Origin: CAMTWZ01 sp041749075
GTDB lineage: Bacteria > Bacteroidota > Rhodothermia > Balneolales > HLUCCA01
Length of the DNA stretch: 64,000 nt
Assembly (NCBI GenBank): GCA_041749075.1
Contig: JBGTBY010000017.1
Span: forward strand, 1-64,000
Direction: 5' to 3'
This document shows, one piece after another, positions 25,349 through 34,465 of the stretch (within the stretch, counting starts at the first letter, position 1; each line of letters begins with the position of its first letter). The position numbers and the translations under genes were made by a program. The notes under the pieces were generated by a model. The model was not told the origin of the DNA and did not search any database. It saw nothing but the letters and a program-made list of their open reading frames with translations.

Positions 25349-26932
25349 GTCCTTGAGGCGTTGATCCAATTCAGTCACACGTTGCGGATGTTCCTCCGCG
25401 AGGTTGGTGGTTTCATTGGGATCGGAATCCAGATTGAATAGATACGCTCCGTCACCCATCCGGGGAAGGTTCATGGTCGTATTCCCTTGGTTGTGCCGAT
25501 TGTAACCCCAATCCGAGCGTACCGCAACAGGGATGTACTTCCACGGACCCTGGCGCAAGGCGAGTCCGTCGCTGGATTGAAGCACGACGGCATCCCGACC
25601 CGTTTTTTGGTCACCCAAGATGACAGGCAACATGTTCTGGCTATCGGGAGCCGCGCCTTCGGGCACATCCGCCCCAGTCAGCGCAGCCAACGAAGCCAAC
25701 AAATCCACTTGGCTCCAGATCGCATCCGAGACATGTCCGGCGGCGATTCGACTAGGCCAGTTGGCGATGGTGGGCATGCGGGTTCCGGCTTCATAGGCAA
25801 GGTATTTGCCTCCGCGGAAGGGTCCGCCCGGCAGGTGGTCACCGTTGGATTCCAAGGCTCCATCCTCATATCCATCAAACAGAACCGGGCCATTGTCGCT
25901 TGAAATCAGAATAATGGTGTTTTCGCGGAGTCCGAGTTCGTCGAGCGTGCGCACAATTTCACCGACGACCCAATCCAATTGATGCACCACATCCCCGCGC
26001 AAGCCGGTTTCGCTGGTGCCGACAAACCGTGGATGCGGGATTCTCGGCACATGATTTTCGGGCATCGATAGGAATAGGAAAAACGGACCATCTTTTTGGT
26101 CTCGGATGAAGGCTTTCGAGCGTTCCGTGAACACATCCGCCATGGTTTCATCGTCCCACCATGCGGATGGGGCCCCGGACATATGACCGATGCGGGCCAC
26201 GCCGTTGACGATGGTCCCGGCATGCTGCACATCCGCCGGATAACGTTGCAATCGGGGATGGGTGAGGCCGGTGGGCAGATTTCCGACCAATGGACGATTC
26301 GCGTTCTGCGGAGAATCGTAATTCCCAAAACGCTCTTCTTGATAGGCGTGATGTCCTTCGGCAGGGTACACCACTTGGAGAGGTTCTTCGGTCGGTTTGA
26401 GATTGTGCACGAAATGTCCGTCGAGATAGACCGTCGGCACGCGGTCGTTGGTCACAGGAAGCAGGAAGGATTCATCAAATCCAACCTCTAGCGGACCCGG
26501 TTTCAAAGCCGCATTCCAATCCAGCGCGGACGTGGTATCGCCCAAGCCCAGATGCCATTTTCCGACAATCGCGGTTCTGTAACCGACTTGCCGGAGCATT
26601 TCGGGGAGGGTGTACGTGCCCGGACGGATGAGCATCGGATCTTCGGCGGATAAAATGCCAGCACCCGGTAATCTAAATGCATATTCGCCCGTGAGCAGCG
26701 AATAACGGCTCGGAGTGCACATTGCCGAAGTCGCATAGGCGCTGGTGAATCGGATACCTTCATTGGCCAATCGGTCGATGTTCGGTGTGCGGATTTTCGT
26801 GGCACCGTTCACACTCAAATCCCCATATCCTAGGTCATCTGCATAGATGATGACGATGTTCGGTCGGTCGGTTTTTGCGGGTGCGCAGCTTGCGAGAGCG
26901 ATGAGGAACAGGAAAACGAATCGAATCATCAT
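25319..26932 (-). CDS. Sulfatase (S1 family), lipoprotein
   Basis: 537 residues with lipobox LASC16. The formylglycine motif is C72-T-P-S-R in SAMCTPSRYSLLTGEY. Metal ligands are visible as YADDLGYGD and SSDNGPVLFDGYEDGALESN. Cys-type S1 sulfatases remove sulfate esters from sugars after the Cys is turned into formylglycine by the FGE encoded at 42297. It is the last gene of the galM-GH2-sulfatase-sulfatase-sulfatase unit and overlaps the preceding sulfatase by ATGA. It is similar in layout to its upstream neighbour (GAIEDANG/GALESNG region), so the two are likely paralogues. Confidence 0.93.
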   Translation of the reverse strand: MMIRFVFLFLIALASCAPAKTDRPNIVIIYADDLGYGDLSVNGATKIRTPNIDRLANEGIRFTSAYATSAMCTPSRYSLLTGEYAFRLPGAGILSAEDPMLIRPGTYTLPEMLRQVGYRTAIVGKWHLGLGDTTSALDWNAALKPGPLEVGFDESFLLPVTNDRVPTVYLDGHFVHNLKPTEEPLQVVYPAEGHHAYQEERFGNYDSPQNANRPLVGNLPTGLTHPRLQRYPADVQHAGTIVNGVARIGHMSGAPSAWWDDETMADVFTERSKAFIRDQKDGPFFLFLSMPENHVPRIPHPRFVGTSETGLRGDVVHQLDWVVGEIVRTLDELGLRENTIILISSDNGPVLFDGYEDGALESNGDHLPGGPFRGGKYLAYEAGTRMPTIANWPSRIAAGHVSDAIWSQVDLLASLAALTGADVPEGAAPDSQNMLPVILGDQKTGRDAVVLQSSDGLALRQGPWKYIPVAVRSDWGYNRHNQGNTTMNLPRMGDGAYLFNLDSDPNETTNLAEEHPQRVTELDQRLKDLTKALVVNP

Positions 26933-28506
26933 TTCTCCTGTGTGACCAGAATCTCACGATCGGATGTCGTTTTGATGGATTCCAGCAAGGCTTTGAGCTC
27001 GTTCACGATCTCAGGATGCTGGGAAGCCAGGTTCGTGGTTTCACCTGGATCGTCGGCCAAATTGTACAAGTAATCCTGGTTTGCGGCCGGCATCGGTGTG
27101 GAAATCGGGTTTGGGCGACCATTATGCTTGTTGTTCGCAAATGCTGGACGCGGGGAGGCCGGAATCAACTTCCAATCCCCTTTGCGGATGCCATAGTAAT
27201 TGGCACCAGCTCCTTGCTGCAAAACGTGCGGACGATCGTTCTCATCTTGACCTAGCAGAGTCGACAAATGATCCATACTGTCGTGGCCAGCATCCTCAGG
27301 AAGCTCGATGCCAATCAACGATGCCATCGATGCCATGATGTCGATTTGGCTGAAAGCCGCATCCGATACGAGTCCTGCTTTCACCACGCCGGGCCAACTC
27401 ACGATGAATGGGACACGCGTTCCGCCTTCATACGTCGTGTATTTCCCACCGCGGAGGACTCCGTTGGCTTTGTGACCGTTCGCGTCTTCGATGGCACCAT
27501 CGGCATATCCGTCGTCATAAACAGGTCCGTTATCGCTCGAGAAAATCACCAAGGTATTTTCGCGGATTCCAAGCGAATCGAGTGTCTTCATCACTTCATC
27601 GACCGCCCAATCGAGTTCCAAGGTATGATCGCCACGAAGTCCGGAGCCACTTTTTCCCACGAAATCGGGATGTGGCACTCGTGGCACATGGTTCTGATGC
27701 ATGGCGAGGAAAAGGAAAAACGGGGTGCTTTTGTTTTCAGTGATGTAGGCTTTTGTGCGTGTTACCAATTCCTGGGTCATCATCTCATCGTCCCACATGG
27801 CGGATGTGCCTCCCGTCTGAAATCCGATGCGGCTCACGCCATTTACGATAGTGCCCGAGTGCTGCGGATCGGCACCATAACGAAGCAATTCCGGATGACT
27901 CACACCCGTCGGCAGGTCTCCAATCTGTTCTTTGTATTGAACCAACAGCGGATCTGCGGGATCCAGGCCTAGCACCCGATGTCCTTCCACATACACGGTC
28001 GGAACCCGGTCGACCGTCGTCGGCACGATGAAGGATTCGTCGAAACCCAGCTCCAGCGGACCAGGTTTGATGTCGCCGTTCCATTCGTTCGAGCCGGTGC
28101 CGAGTCCGAGATGCCATTTCCCAATTAATGATGTGTTGTAACCGGCGCTTTTGAACAGATCCGCAAGGGTTGGCTTCTCCGGATCCAGCAACAAGGGCGC
28201 ATCACCATCCAAAATCTGCGCCTGTTGGTTGCGGAACGCATAGATGCCGGTCAGTAACGAGAAACGGCTCGGCGTGCAGGTCGAGGATGTGGCGTATGCC
28301 GAGGTCATCCGCATGCCGGAATCCGCGAGCTTGTCGAGACCCGGTGTGATGATCTGTTTCGCACCGTAGGAGCTGAGATCGCCATAACCGATGTCATCGG
28401 TATAGATGATGATGACATTCGGCTTGGATGCGGGCAGTTGCGACGGTTGCGTGCAGGATGTGGAGACACTTGCCAACAGGAGGACAATGATCAGAAATGG
28501 CTTCAT
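26929..28506 (-). CDS. Sulfatase (S1 family), lipoprotein
   Basis: 525 residues from ATG 28506, giving the lipoprotein signal KPFLIIVLLLASVSTSC. The formylglycine motif is C77-T-P-S-R in SSTCTPSRFSLLTGIYAF. Metal-binding YTDDIGYGD and FSSDNGPVYDDGY are present. The 3' end overlaps the next sulfatase (ATGA). Both resemble arylsulfatase A-like S1 enzymes with the insert GPLELGFDESF. An in-frame start at 28551 would place non-hydrophobic residues before the signal and is less likely. Confidence 0.93.
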   Translation of the reverse strand: MKPFLIIVLLLASVSTSCTQPSQLPASKPNVIIIYTDDIGYGDLSSYGAKQIITPGLDKLADSGMRMTSAYATSSTCTPSRFSLLTGIYAFRNQQAQILDGDAPLLLDPEKPTLADLFKSAGYNTSLIGKWHLGLGTGSNEWNGDIKPGPLELGFDESFIVPTTVDRVPTVYVEGHRVLGLDPADPLLVQYKEQIGDLPTGVSHPELLRYGADPQHSGTIVNGVSRIGFQTGGTSAMWDDEMMTQELVTRTKAYITENKSTPFFLFLAMHQNHVPRVPHPDFVGKSGSGLRGDHTLELDWAVDEVMKTLDSLGIRENTLVIFSSDNGPVYDDGYADGAIEDANGHKANGVLRGGKYTTYEGGTRVPFIVSWPGVVKAGLVSDAAFSQIDIMASMASLIGIELPEDAGHDSMDHLSTLLGQDENDRPHVLQQGAGANYYGIRKGDWKLIPASPRPAFANNKHNGRPNPISTPMPAANQDYLYNLADDPGETTNLASQHPEIVNELKALLESIKTTSDREILVTQEK

Positions 28507-28534
28507 AGGTCGTGATTGGTTCGTTGCATGTGAA

Positions 28535-30091
28535 TCATGGTGTCGGCTCACTGCCCCACCAACGGTTTTTCGGATCGTACTCAGGGTTCAGAAAAAAGAG
28601 TCGTTGACGTTCGAGCTGACCCATCTGCTGTTGCTCGACGCGTCTCAAGTGGGTCTGCTCGGCTTCGGCGGAGTAATTCGGGTCCGGAACAGGGAAACGC
28701 GCGCCGGTTTTCTTCAAATGCTCCATCAAGCCGTTTCGCATCTCGTCGGCCCGTACCGGATACATAATCGCCAGATTCCTGTGCTCGCCCGGATCGGTTT
28801 GTAAATCATATAATTCGACAAAATCGGTCTCGTAATCCAAAATCAATTTCCAATCGCCGCTGCGTACCACGCCCGATGGACGCCCATCCTGATTGCTGTA
28901 ATGCGGATAATGCCAGTACAAAGGTCGCTCCTCGATGGGATGTCCCTTCGCCAACGGAACCATGCTAACGCCATCGGCATGATGCTCTGGGTACAAATCA
29001 TTACCCACAAGCTCCATCAAGGTGGGATAGATGTCCGCCAAGGTGACCGGAACCGCAGAACTCGTGCCGGGTTGGGTCACTCCGGGTGCTTTTAGGATGA
29101 GTGGAACACGCAATCCGCCCTCGAATGTGGACCCTTTGCCTTTGCGCAAGGGGAGGTTCGAGGTCGCGAACGCATCCCCCGATGACACCCCACCATGGTC
29201 CGATGTGAAAATGACGATGGTGTGTTCATCCAAACCGTCCAACACATGACCGATCGCTTGATCCATCGCTTCGACCAACGCCGCATACAAGGGATTGTCT
29301 TGCGTGATTCGGACGGGCAAATACTGACCCATTTCGAAACCGGATGTGGCGATACCGAGTGATTCGGCCAAATCACGGTATCTCATCCAGGCTTCTTGGC
29401 TTGCTTGCAATGGCGAGTGAACCGCATAAAACGACAGCATGGCGAAAACCGGCTTATCGCTTTCCCTTTGCTGACGGATGTAGGTCAACGTCTCATCCGC
29501 CAAACGCATCGACAAATGCTCACCTGGACGGCGGTTCGGAAGCGTCGGATTCTCGTATGGATCGAAATACCCTCCACGCGGACTTCCATGCTCCCATCCG
29601 CCGATATTCACATCGAATCCATGATCTTCGGGAGTGGAGCCTTCGCCACCTAGATGCCATTTTCCGGCTTGGAATGTGGAATAACCCGCATCCCTCATCG
29701 CTTCTGGGAGGGTCAGCGCGTCGGAAGATAACACATGCACATAATCGGCGGGAAGCAGTTTGGTGTGGCGATTGTGCGTTCTCCAAGCCTCGCCAGATAA
29801 CGCGCCGATCCAATCGGTGATGCCGTGGCGCGACGGGAATTGACCTGTCATGAGACTCGCACGCGCCGGACTGCATACCGGCGAATTGGATAAGGCTTGT
29901 GTGAACTGGATACCGGATGCCGCCAATCGATCGATGTTTGGTGTTCGATACATTCGGCTTCCAGTATGGCTCAGATCGTGGTAACCCAGGTCATCCGCAA
30001 CAATTAGTAACACATTCGGGGGTGGAGCGGCCATTCCGACCGCACCGAACGCGAAACACAACAGCAACAGGCGGTGACGAAGCTTCATCAT
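28535..30091 (-). CDS. Sulfatase (S1 family)
   Basis: 518 residues with signal peptide RHRLLLLCFAFGAVGMAAPP. The formylglycine motif is C73-S-P-A-R in SPVCSPARASLMTGQFPSRH, a variant with Ala at the fourth position that is common in the N-acetylgalactosamine-6-sulfatase-like branch. Metal ligands are in IVADDLGYHD and FTSDHGGVSSGD. Its start codon overlaps the GH2 stop (TAATG at 30091), so it is translationally coupled to the beta-galactosidase. Likely periplasmic. Confidence 0.93.
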   Translation of the reverse strand: MMKLRHRLLLLCFAFGAVGMAAPPPNVLLIVADDLGYHDLSHTGSRMYRTPNIDRLAASGIQFTQALSNSPVCSPARASLMTGQFPSRHGITDWIGALSGEAWRTHNRHTKLLPADYVHVLSSDALTLPEAMRDAGYSTFQAGKWHLGGEGSTPEDHGFDVNIGGWEHGSPRGGYFDPYENPTLPNRRPGEHLSMRLADETLTYIRQQRESDKPVFAMLSFYAVHSPLQASQEAWMRYRDLAESLGIATSGFEMGQYLPVRITQDNPLYAALVEAMDQAIGHVLDGLDEHTIVIFTSDHGGVSSGDAFATSNLPLRKGKGSTFEGGLRVPLILKAPGVTQPGTSSAVPVTLADIYPTLMELVGNDLYPEHHADGVSMVPLAKGHPIEERPLYWHYPHYSNQDGRPSGVVRSGDWKLILDYETDFVELYDLQTDPGEHRNLAIMYPVRADEMRNGLMEHLKKTGARFPVPDPNYSAEAEQTHLRRVEQQQMGQLERQRLFFLNPEYDPKNRWWGSEPTP

Positions 30092-33000
30092 TATCGAATC
30101 GGTTCCATCCGGTAACGGAATGTCATCGCTTCATTCTGAATGCGGAAACCGGGTTCCGGATAGGCGCGTGGACTCCAGCTGTCGATGCCCCCAACGCCCA
30201 TCTGGCGATGGTCGATGTTCACGAAAACAGAGCTTCGAGCTTCCATCTCCCAGGTGTACCGGCTGCGTTCCATGTCGTCGCGATGGTAATGGCTGGCGGA
30301 TGTGCTCAAAAATGGGTCACCGGTGAATCGGATGCCGCGTCCATTCGCATCCGTGAAGGTGATCCATCTCACATCCACTTTATTGCCGTTTTCTTGCGGA
30401 CGCGAATACTCGATCCATTCGTCCGAAACCGTTGATGTGTACACGCCCACGCGCTCGACTTGGCTGTCGACATACGTCGGATCAGGACCGCGTCCGTACC
30501 AATTCATCTGGTCGAAACCGGCGGCCAATTCCATTCGCGTGCCGAAGCGTGGCATCATCCGTGGCACACCTGCCGGCTCTCCCGGACGATAGTCGGTGGT
30601 CACATCGATCGACCCATCTTGATGGATGTCGTAGGTTTGTACGACTCTGGATCGGATGGCGGGAAGGTCGAGTTCGAAGCTCAAGCTAACGGCGTCCATG
30701 GTCGGCATGCGGTTAAAGGTGTTCGGATTCACACGTTCGCCATTGATGGTGAATGAGCGACGGATGCCATGATGCGCGCCTTTCCAGATCATCATGTTCA
30801 TGTTGTTTCCTGTGCGCATCGCACCACGGTCGTTATCGGTTAGGGCGCGCCAGAAATCGACTTGCGGACCCGCCAACACCACTTGGTCGTCGCCGATATG
30901 ATACGATTCCATCCGTGAGTGGATCATATCGAAGACCACGTGAAACCCGCTTCCAGCCACCGTGAAATGGTTTCCGTTCAAGCTCGCTTGCAATGGAGCG
31001 ACGTTCCCGGGCGCCGGCAGAGTCGCCGTGTTGGGGCTCGGTACCAAGAACTGATCCCATCCGAGCTCATATCCTGCCTCAGCGAAATAGGTCTCGTTGC
31101 GGTTCGTGAAGATGAAATTCACATGGGTTTCGACACCCGCGCGAGACTGGATCGCATCCGCAGGCAATCTGAAATCACGAGTGGCGCGCGCCGGAATATC
31201 GAGGTTGGTCAAGGCGCCGGTGCGGACCACCACACCATTTTCGACCACTTCCCAACGTCCGGCAAGTTGATTGTCGAGCGACATGAAATCATATCGATTC
31301 TTGATTAGAAATTGGCCTTTGGCCACATCCACCGCCGTCACGCTCACATACTGATGGTAGTACTTCAGCACCTTCAAGCCCGGACGCGCTGCCCGATCCA
31401 CCGACATCACACCATTCATGTTGAAATTCCCATCATGCTGGATACCATGCTTGTCTTCGAACCATCCACCGTAGGCTGTAAAGTCGGTCTGGCCGGATGT
31501 GGCCTTGAACTGCTTCGGAACATCCTGTGTGATGCCTTGATCCATCCAATCCCAGACAAAGGCGCCTTGGAAGTTATTATCGGCATGAATCAGGTCCCAA
31601 TAGGCTTTCAGGTCGCCGTTGCTGTTTCCCATCGCATGCGTGTATTCGCACAAAATGAGTGGCACATCCGGCTTTTCATCGATGAACCGTTTCACGCGTT
31701 CAGGTGTGGCATACATGAATGATCCGATATCGGCATTGAACAAGCCACCATCCATCGTGGAACCTTCATAGTGATAGGGTCGGGATGGATCCGTGGCTTT
31801 CACAAACTCATAGACCGCGGTCATGTTGGGTCCGTCTCCCGATTCATTGCCCAAGGACCATATCACCACCGATGGATGATTTCTGTCGCGATACATCATG
31901 CGCCGAACGCGTGAAATATGGGCTTCCTTCCAAGCCGGATCGTTCGCCAGATGGTTGTCGTTCGTCGTGCCGAATTCATGTGTCTCGATATTTCCCTCAT
32001 CGATGATGTACAAGCCATATTGATCGGCCAATTCATAAAACAGGGGATGATTCGGATAGTGGGATGTCCGCACCGCATTCACATTGTAGCGTTTGAGCAT
32101 GATGATGTCGCGCATCATATCGTCGCGGGTCACATGATGACCGGTTTTCGGCGAATGCTCATGCCGGTTCACGCCGCGAAAGCGCACATCCACGCCATTC
32201 ACAAGAAGTCGACCGTTTTGAATATCAACCCGACGAAACCCGACTTTTTTCGGGATGACGGCCAGCACGCTTCCATCCGCCGCCTTCACAGTGATGACCA
32301 GATCATATAGGTAGGGCTGCTCGGCGTTCCAAGTGTTCACGTTCGGGATGGATTGGCTCGGAACGCTGAAAGTCGCACCTGAAGCCGGTACTGAAACAGG
32401 TGTGTTGCTCAAATAGATTTCCGCGCCACTCGCATCCAACAGGCTCAATTCAACCGACACGTTTGTCGCGCGACCCTTGGTGAACCGCTTGAATTCACCC
32501 GAAAAAGAGAATTCGCCGGTCTTGTAGGTGTCGTCGAGGGTGGATGTGATCAGAAAATCACGCAGATGCACGCTCGGAGCGCTCCACAGGTACACATCCC
32601 GATATATTCCGGCCATGCGCCAGTAGTCTTGGTCTTCCAAGTAAGAGCCGTCGCTCCATTTGTACACTTCGACGGCGAGTTCGTTCGTGCCGCGCTGCAG
32701 ATGCGGCGTGATATCGAATTCAGCCAAGGTGCGGCCTTCCTGGCTGTATCCCACGCGCCGGCCATTTACCCAAATGTAGAAAGCCGATGAGACGCCATCG
32801 AAGGCGATATATGTGCGTCGCCCGTTCCATGATTCCGGGACCGTGAATGTGCGGCGGTACGAGCCGACCGGATTCACATCCTTGGGTGCGCGCTTTTCGG
32901 CGATCTCGAACGGATAGCGGATGTTGGTGTAGATCGGAACGCCGTGACCATGCATTTCCCAGTTCGCTGGGACCGGAATATCGCCCCACGACGAATCATC

Positions 33001-33243
33001 GAACCCTTTGCGATGAAACTGCGCCGGACGCGAAGCCGGATTCGGCGACCACACGAATTTCCAAGTGCCATTGAGCGACTGTTGCCATGTCGTTGTCATG
33101 GTGGTGCGTGGCGCCTCCCGATTGATATGAAGCACCTTCACATTATCCCATTCCGGACGTGGTTGGGCGTCGGATGGTGACGACAGTAGAGTGAGTCCGG
33201 CCGTGGCTGAAGCGATGTATAAAAGAATGTCGCGTGTTTTCAT
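30091..33243 (-). CDS. GH2 beta-galactosidase (LacZ-like), exported
   Basis: 1050 residues, full LacZ length, with a signal peptide (about 1-26). Sugar-binding domain: YTNIRYPFEI and WNGRRTYIAFDGVSSAFYIW. Ig-like domain, then TIM barrel with GVNRHEHSPKTGHHVT, acid/base Glu in VIWSLGNESGDG and nucleophile Glu in LILCEYTHAMGNSNGD. The C-terminal small-chain domain ends MTFRYRMEP. It cleaves terminal beta-galactose, here most likely in the periplasm from imported oligosaccharides. It is the second gene of the galM operon (1-base gap) and is coupled to the following sulfatase. Confidence 0.95.
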   Translation of the reverse strand: MKTRDILLYIASATAGLTLLSSPSDAQPRPEWDNVKVLHINREAPRTTMTTTWQQSLNGTWKFVWSPNPASRPAQFHRKGFDDSSWGDIPVPANWEMHGHGVPIYTNIRYPFEIAEKRAPKDVNPVGSYRRTFTVPESWNGRRTYIAFDGVSSAFYIWVNGRRVGYSQEGRTLAEFDITPHLQRGTNELAVEVYKWSDGSYLEDQDYWRMAGIYRDVYLWSAPSVHLRDFLITSTLDDTYKTGEFSFSGEFKRFTKGRATNVSVELSLLDASGAEIYLSNTPVSVPASGATFSVPSQSIPNVNTWNAEQPYLYDLVITVKAADGSVLAVIPKKVGFRRVDIQNGRLLVNGVDVRFRGVNRHEHSPKTGHHVTRDDMMRDIIMLKRYNVNAVRTSHYPNHPLFYELADQYGLYIIDEGNIETHEFGTTNDNHLANDPAWKEAHISRVRRMMYRDRNHPSVVIWSLGNESGDGPNMTAVYEFVKATDPSRPYHYEGSTMDGGLFNADIGSFMYATPERVKRFIDEKPDVPLILCEYTHAMGNSNGDLKAYWDLIHADNNFQGAFVWDWMDQGITQDVPKQFKATSGQTDFTAYGGWFEDKHGIQHDGNFNMNGVMSVDRAARPGLKVLKYYHQYVSVTAVDVAKGQFLIKNRYDFMSLDNQLAGRWEVVENGVVVRTGALTNLDIPARATRDFRLPADAIQSRAGVETHVNFIFTNRNETYFAEAGYELGWDQFLVPSPNTATLPAPGNVAPLQASLNGNHFTVAGSGFHVVFDMIHSRMESYHIGDDQVVLAGPQVDFWRALTDNDRGAMRTGNNMNMMIWKGAHHGIRRSFTINGERVNPNTFNRMPTMDAVSLSFELDLPAIRSRVVQTYDIHQDGSIDVTTDYRPGEPAGVPRMMPRFGTRMELAAGFDQMNWYGRGPDPTYVDSQVERVGVYTSTVSDEWIEYSRPQENGNKVDVRWITFTDANGRGIRFTGDPFLSTSASHYHRDDMERSRYTWEMEARSSVFVNIDHRQMGVGGIDSWSPRAYPEPGFRIQNEAMTFRYRMEPIR

Positions 33244-33244
33244 T

Positions 33245-34312
33245 TTATATAAATCGGTAAATCGTTGTGCTTCGGTAGGTGTCGTCGGGATTTAGCCGGA
33301 TACTTGGAAACAGGGGCTGGTTCGGCGCATCGGGGTAGTGCTGCGTTTCCAAGCAGAACGCGGTGCGTGGCATGTATGGAATACCTTCGCGACCTACATC
33401 TTGACCCGATAGGGCATTGGCGGTGTAGAATTGGACGCCGGGTTCGGTGGTGTCAACCTCGAGTATGCGTCCGGTAGCTGGATCTTCGACACGTGCGGCC
33501 AGTTCGGGATCGGATCCACCTAACTTACGCAGAACGAAATTATGGTCGTATCCGCCGGCGATCTGGATTTGAGAATTCATCGAGTTCCAATGTTGTCCGA
33601 TGGGAGTGGGCACCCTCAGATCGAATGGAGATCCATCCACTGGACTGATCTCACCCGTCGGAATCATGATTTGAGTGACGGGAGTGAACGAATCCCCATG
33701 GATGGTGATCCGGTGTTTGGCCACCGATCCGCTTCCCGCACCTGCGAGATTGAAGTACGCGTGATTGGTTAGGTTCACGATCGTAGGCTTATCGGTCGTA
33801 GCTGTGTAATCCATTCTCAGCTCATTGACGTCGTTGAGGCTGTAGCGGATGTCGACTGTCAAATTTCCGGGATAACCGTCTGATGCTTCCAAGGCAGTAA
33901 ACCTGAAGGCGATGGACTGGCTGTCGGATTCGACGATATCCCATATCGCATCCTGAAACCCATGGTAGCCGCCATGCAAATGGCCCACCTTGTAGGTGGT
34001 TTCGTCGAGTTCGAATTGACCGTTGGCGATGCGATTGCCCACGCGACCGATTGTCGCACCATAATATCTCTCTATCGAATCGACATATTCTTGGACGGAA
34101 CCGTAACCCAGAACCACATCATCGATTCGTCCGGACGAATCCGGCACCAACAAACTCACGATGCGGGCACCATAGTTGGTCAGATATACCGCCATGTTCT
34201 TGTCATTCTTCAGCACATGCAATTGAACGGACTTGCCATCGCGTCGCATGATGAAATGTTCGGCAGATGGGGCTGCCTGCGGCTCTGTGAGTATCGGACT
34301 ATCGGACATCAA
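33245..34312 (-). CDS. galM: Aldose 1-epimerase (mutarotase)
   Basis: 355 residues. Conserved GalM pattern: AVYLTNYGARIVSL, TIGRVGNRIANGQF, the catalytic His in IVNLTNHAYFNLAG, and the ending AFCLETQHYPDAPNQPLFPS. It interconverts beta- and alpha-galactose so that GalK can act. No signal peptide is evident, so it is cytoplasmic or possibly periplasmic. It is the first gene of the operon with GH2 and three sulfatases, transcribed from the operator-controlled divergent promoter at 34313-34465. Confidence 0.95.
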   Translation of the reverse strand: MMSDSPILTEPQAAPSAEHFIMRRDGKSVQLHVLKNDKNMAVYLTNYGARIVSLLVPDSSGRIDDVVLGYGSVQEYVDSIERYYGATIGRVGNRIANGQFELDETTYKVGHLHGGYHGFQDAIWDIVESDSQSIAFRFTALEASDGYPGNLTVDIRYSLNDVNELRMDYTATTDKPTIVNLTNHAYFNLAGAGSGSVAKHRITIHGDSFTPVTQIMIPTGEISPVDGSPFDLRVPTPIGQHWNSMNSQIQIAGGYDHNFVLRKLGGSDPELAARVEDPATGRILEVDTTEPGVQFYTANALSGQDVGREGIPYMPRTAFCLETQHYPDAPNQPLFPSIRLNPDDTYRSTTIYRFI

Positions 34313-34351
34313 TGAAGAATTAGGATCATGGACGCTGGGTTTCTGAGCTTA

Positions 34352-34365
34352 TGTTAACGATACCA
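34352..34365. promoter_or_regulatory. LacI-type operator TGTTAACGATACCA
   Basis: 40 bases upstream of galM. One half (TGTTAACG) is perfect and the other is degenerate. Paired with the site at 34443. Confidence 0.65.
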
Positions 34366-34396
34366 TTCATTCAAACCAATAGTATGTGGCTAAAAA

Positions 34397-34404
34397 AAGC
34401 GCTT
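34397..34404. promoter_or_regulatory. AAGCGCTT motif
   Basis: Midway between the two operators, inside AAAAAAAGCGCTTCGAAGCG, which also holds a 12-bp palindrome CGCTTCGAAGCG. Confidence 0.35.
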
Positions 34405-34442
34405 CGAAGCGATATTGTGCGGATGGGATAAATTGATTAAAA

Positions 34443-34456
34443 TGTTAGCGCTAACA
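34443..34456. promoter_or_regulatory. LacI-type operator TGTTAGCGCTAACA (perfect palindrome)
   Basis: 10 bases upstream of the sulfatase start at 34466, so repressor binding would cover the ribosome-binding region. Fully symmetric. Confidence 0.8.
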
Positions 34457-34465
34457 AAACAAAAT

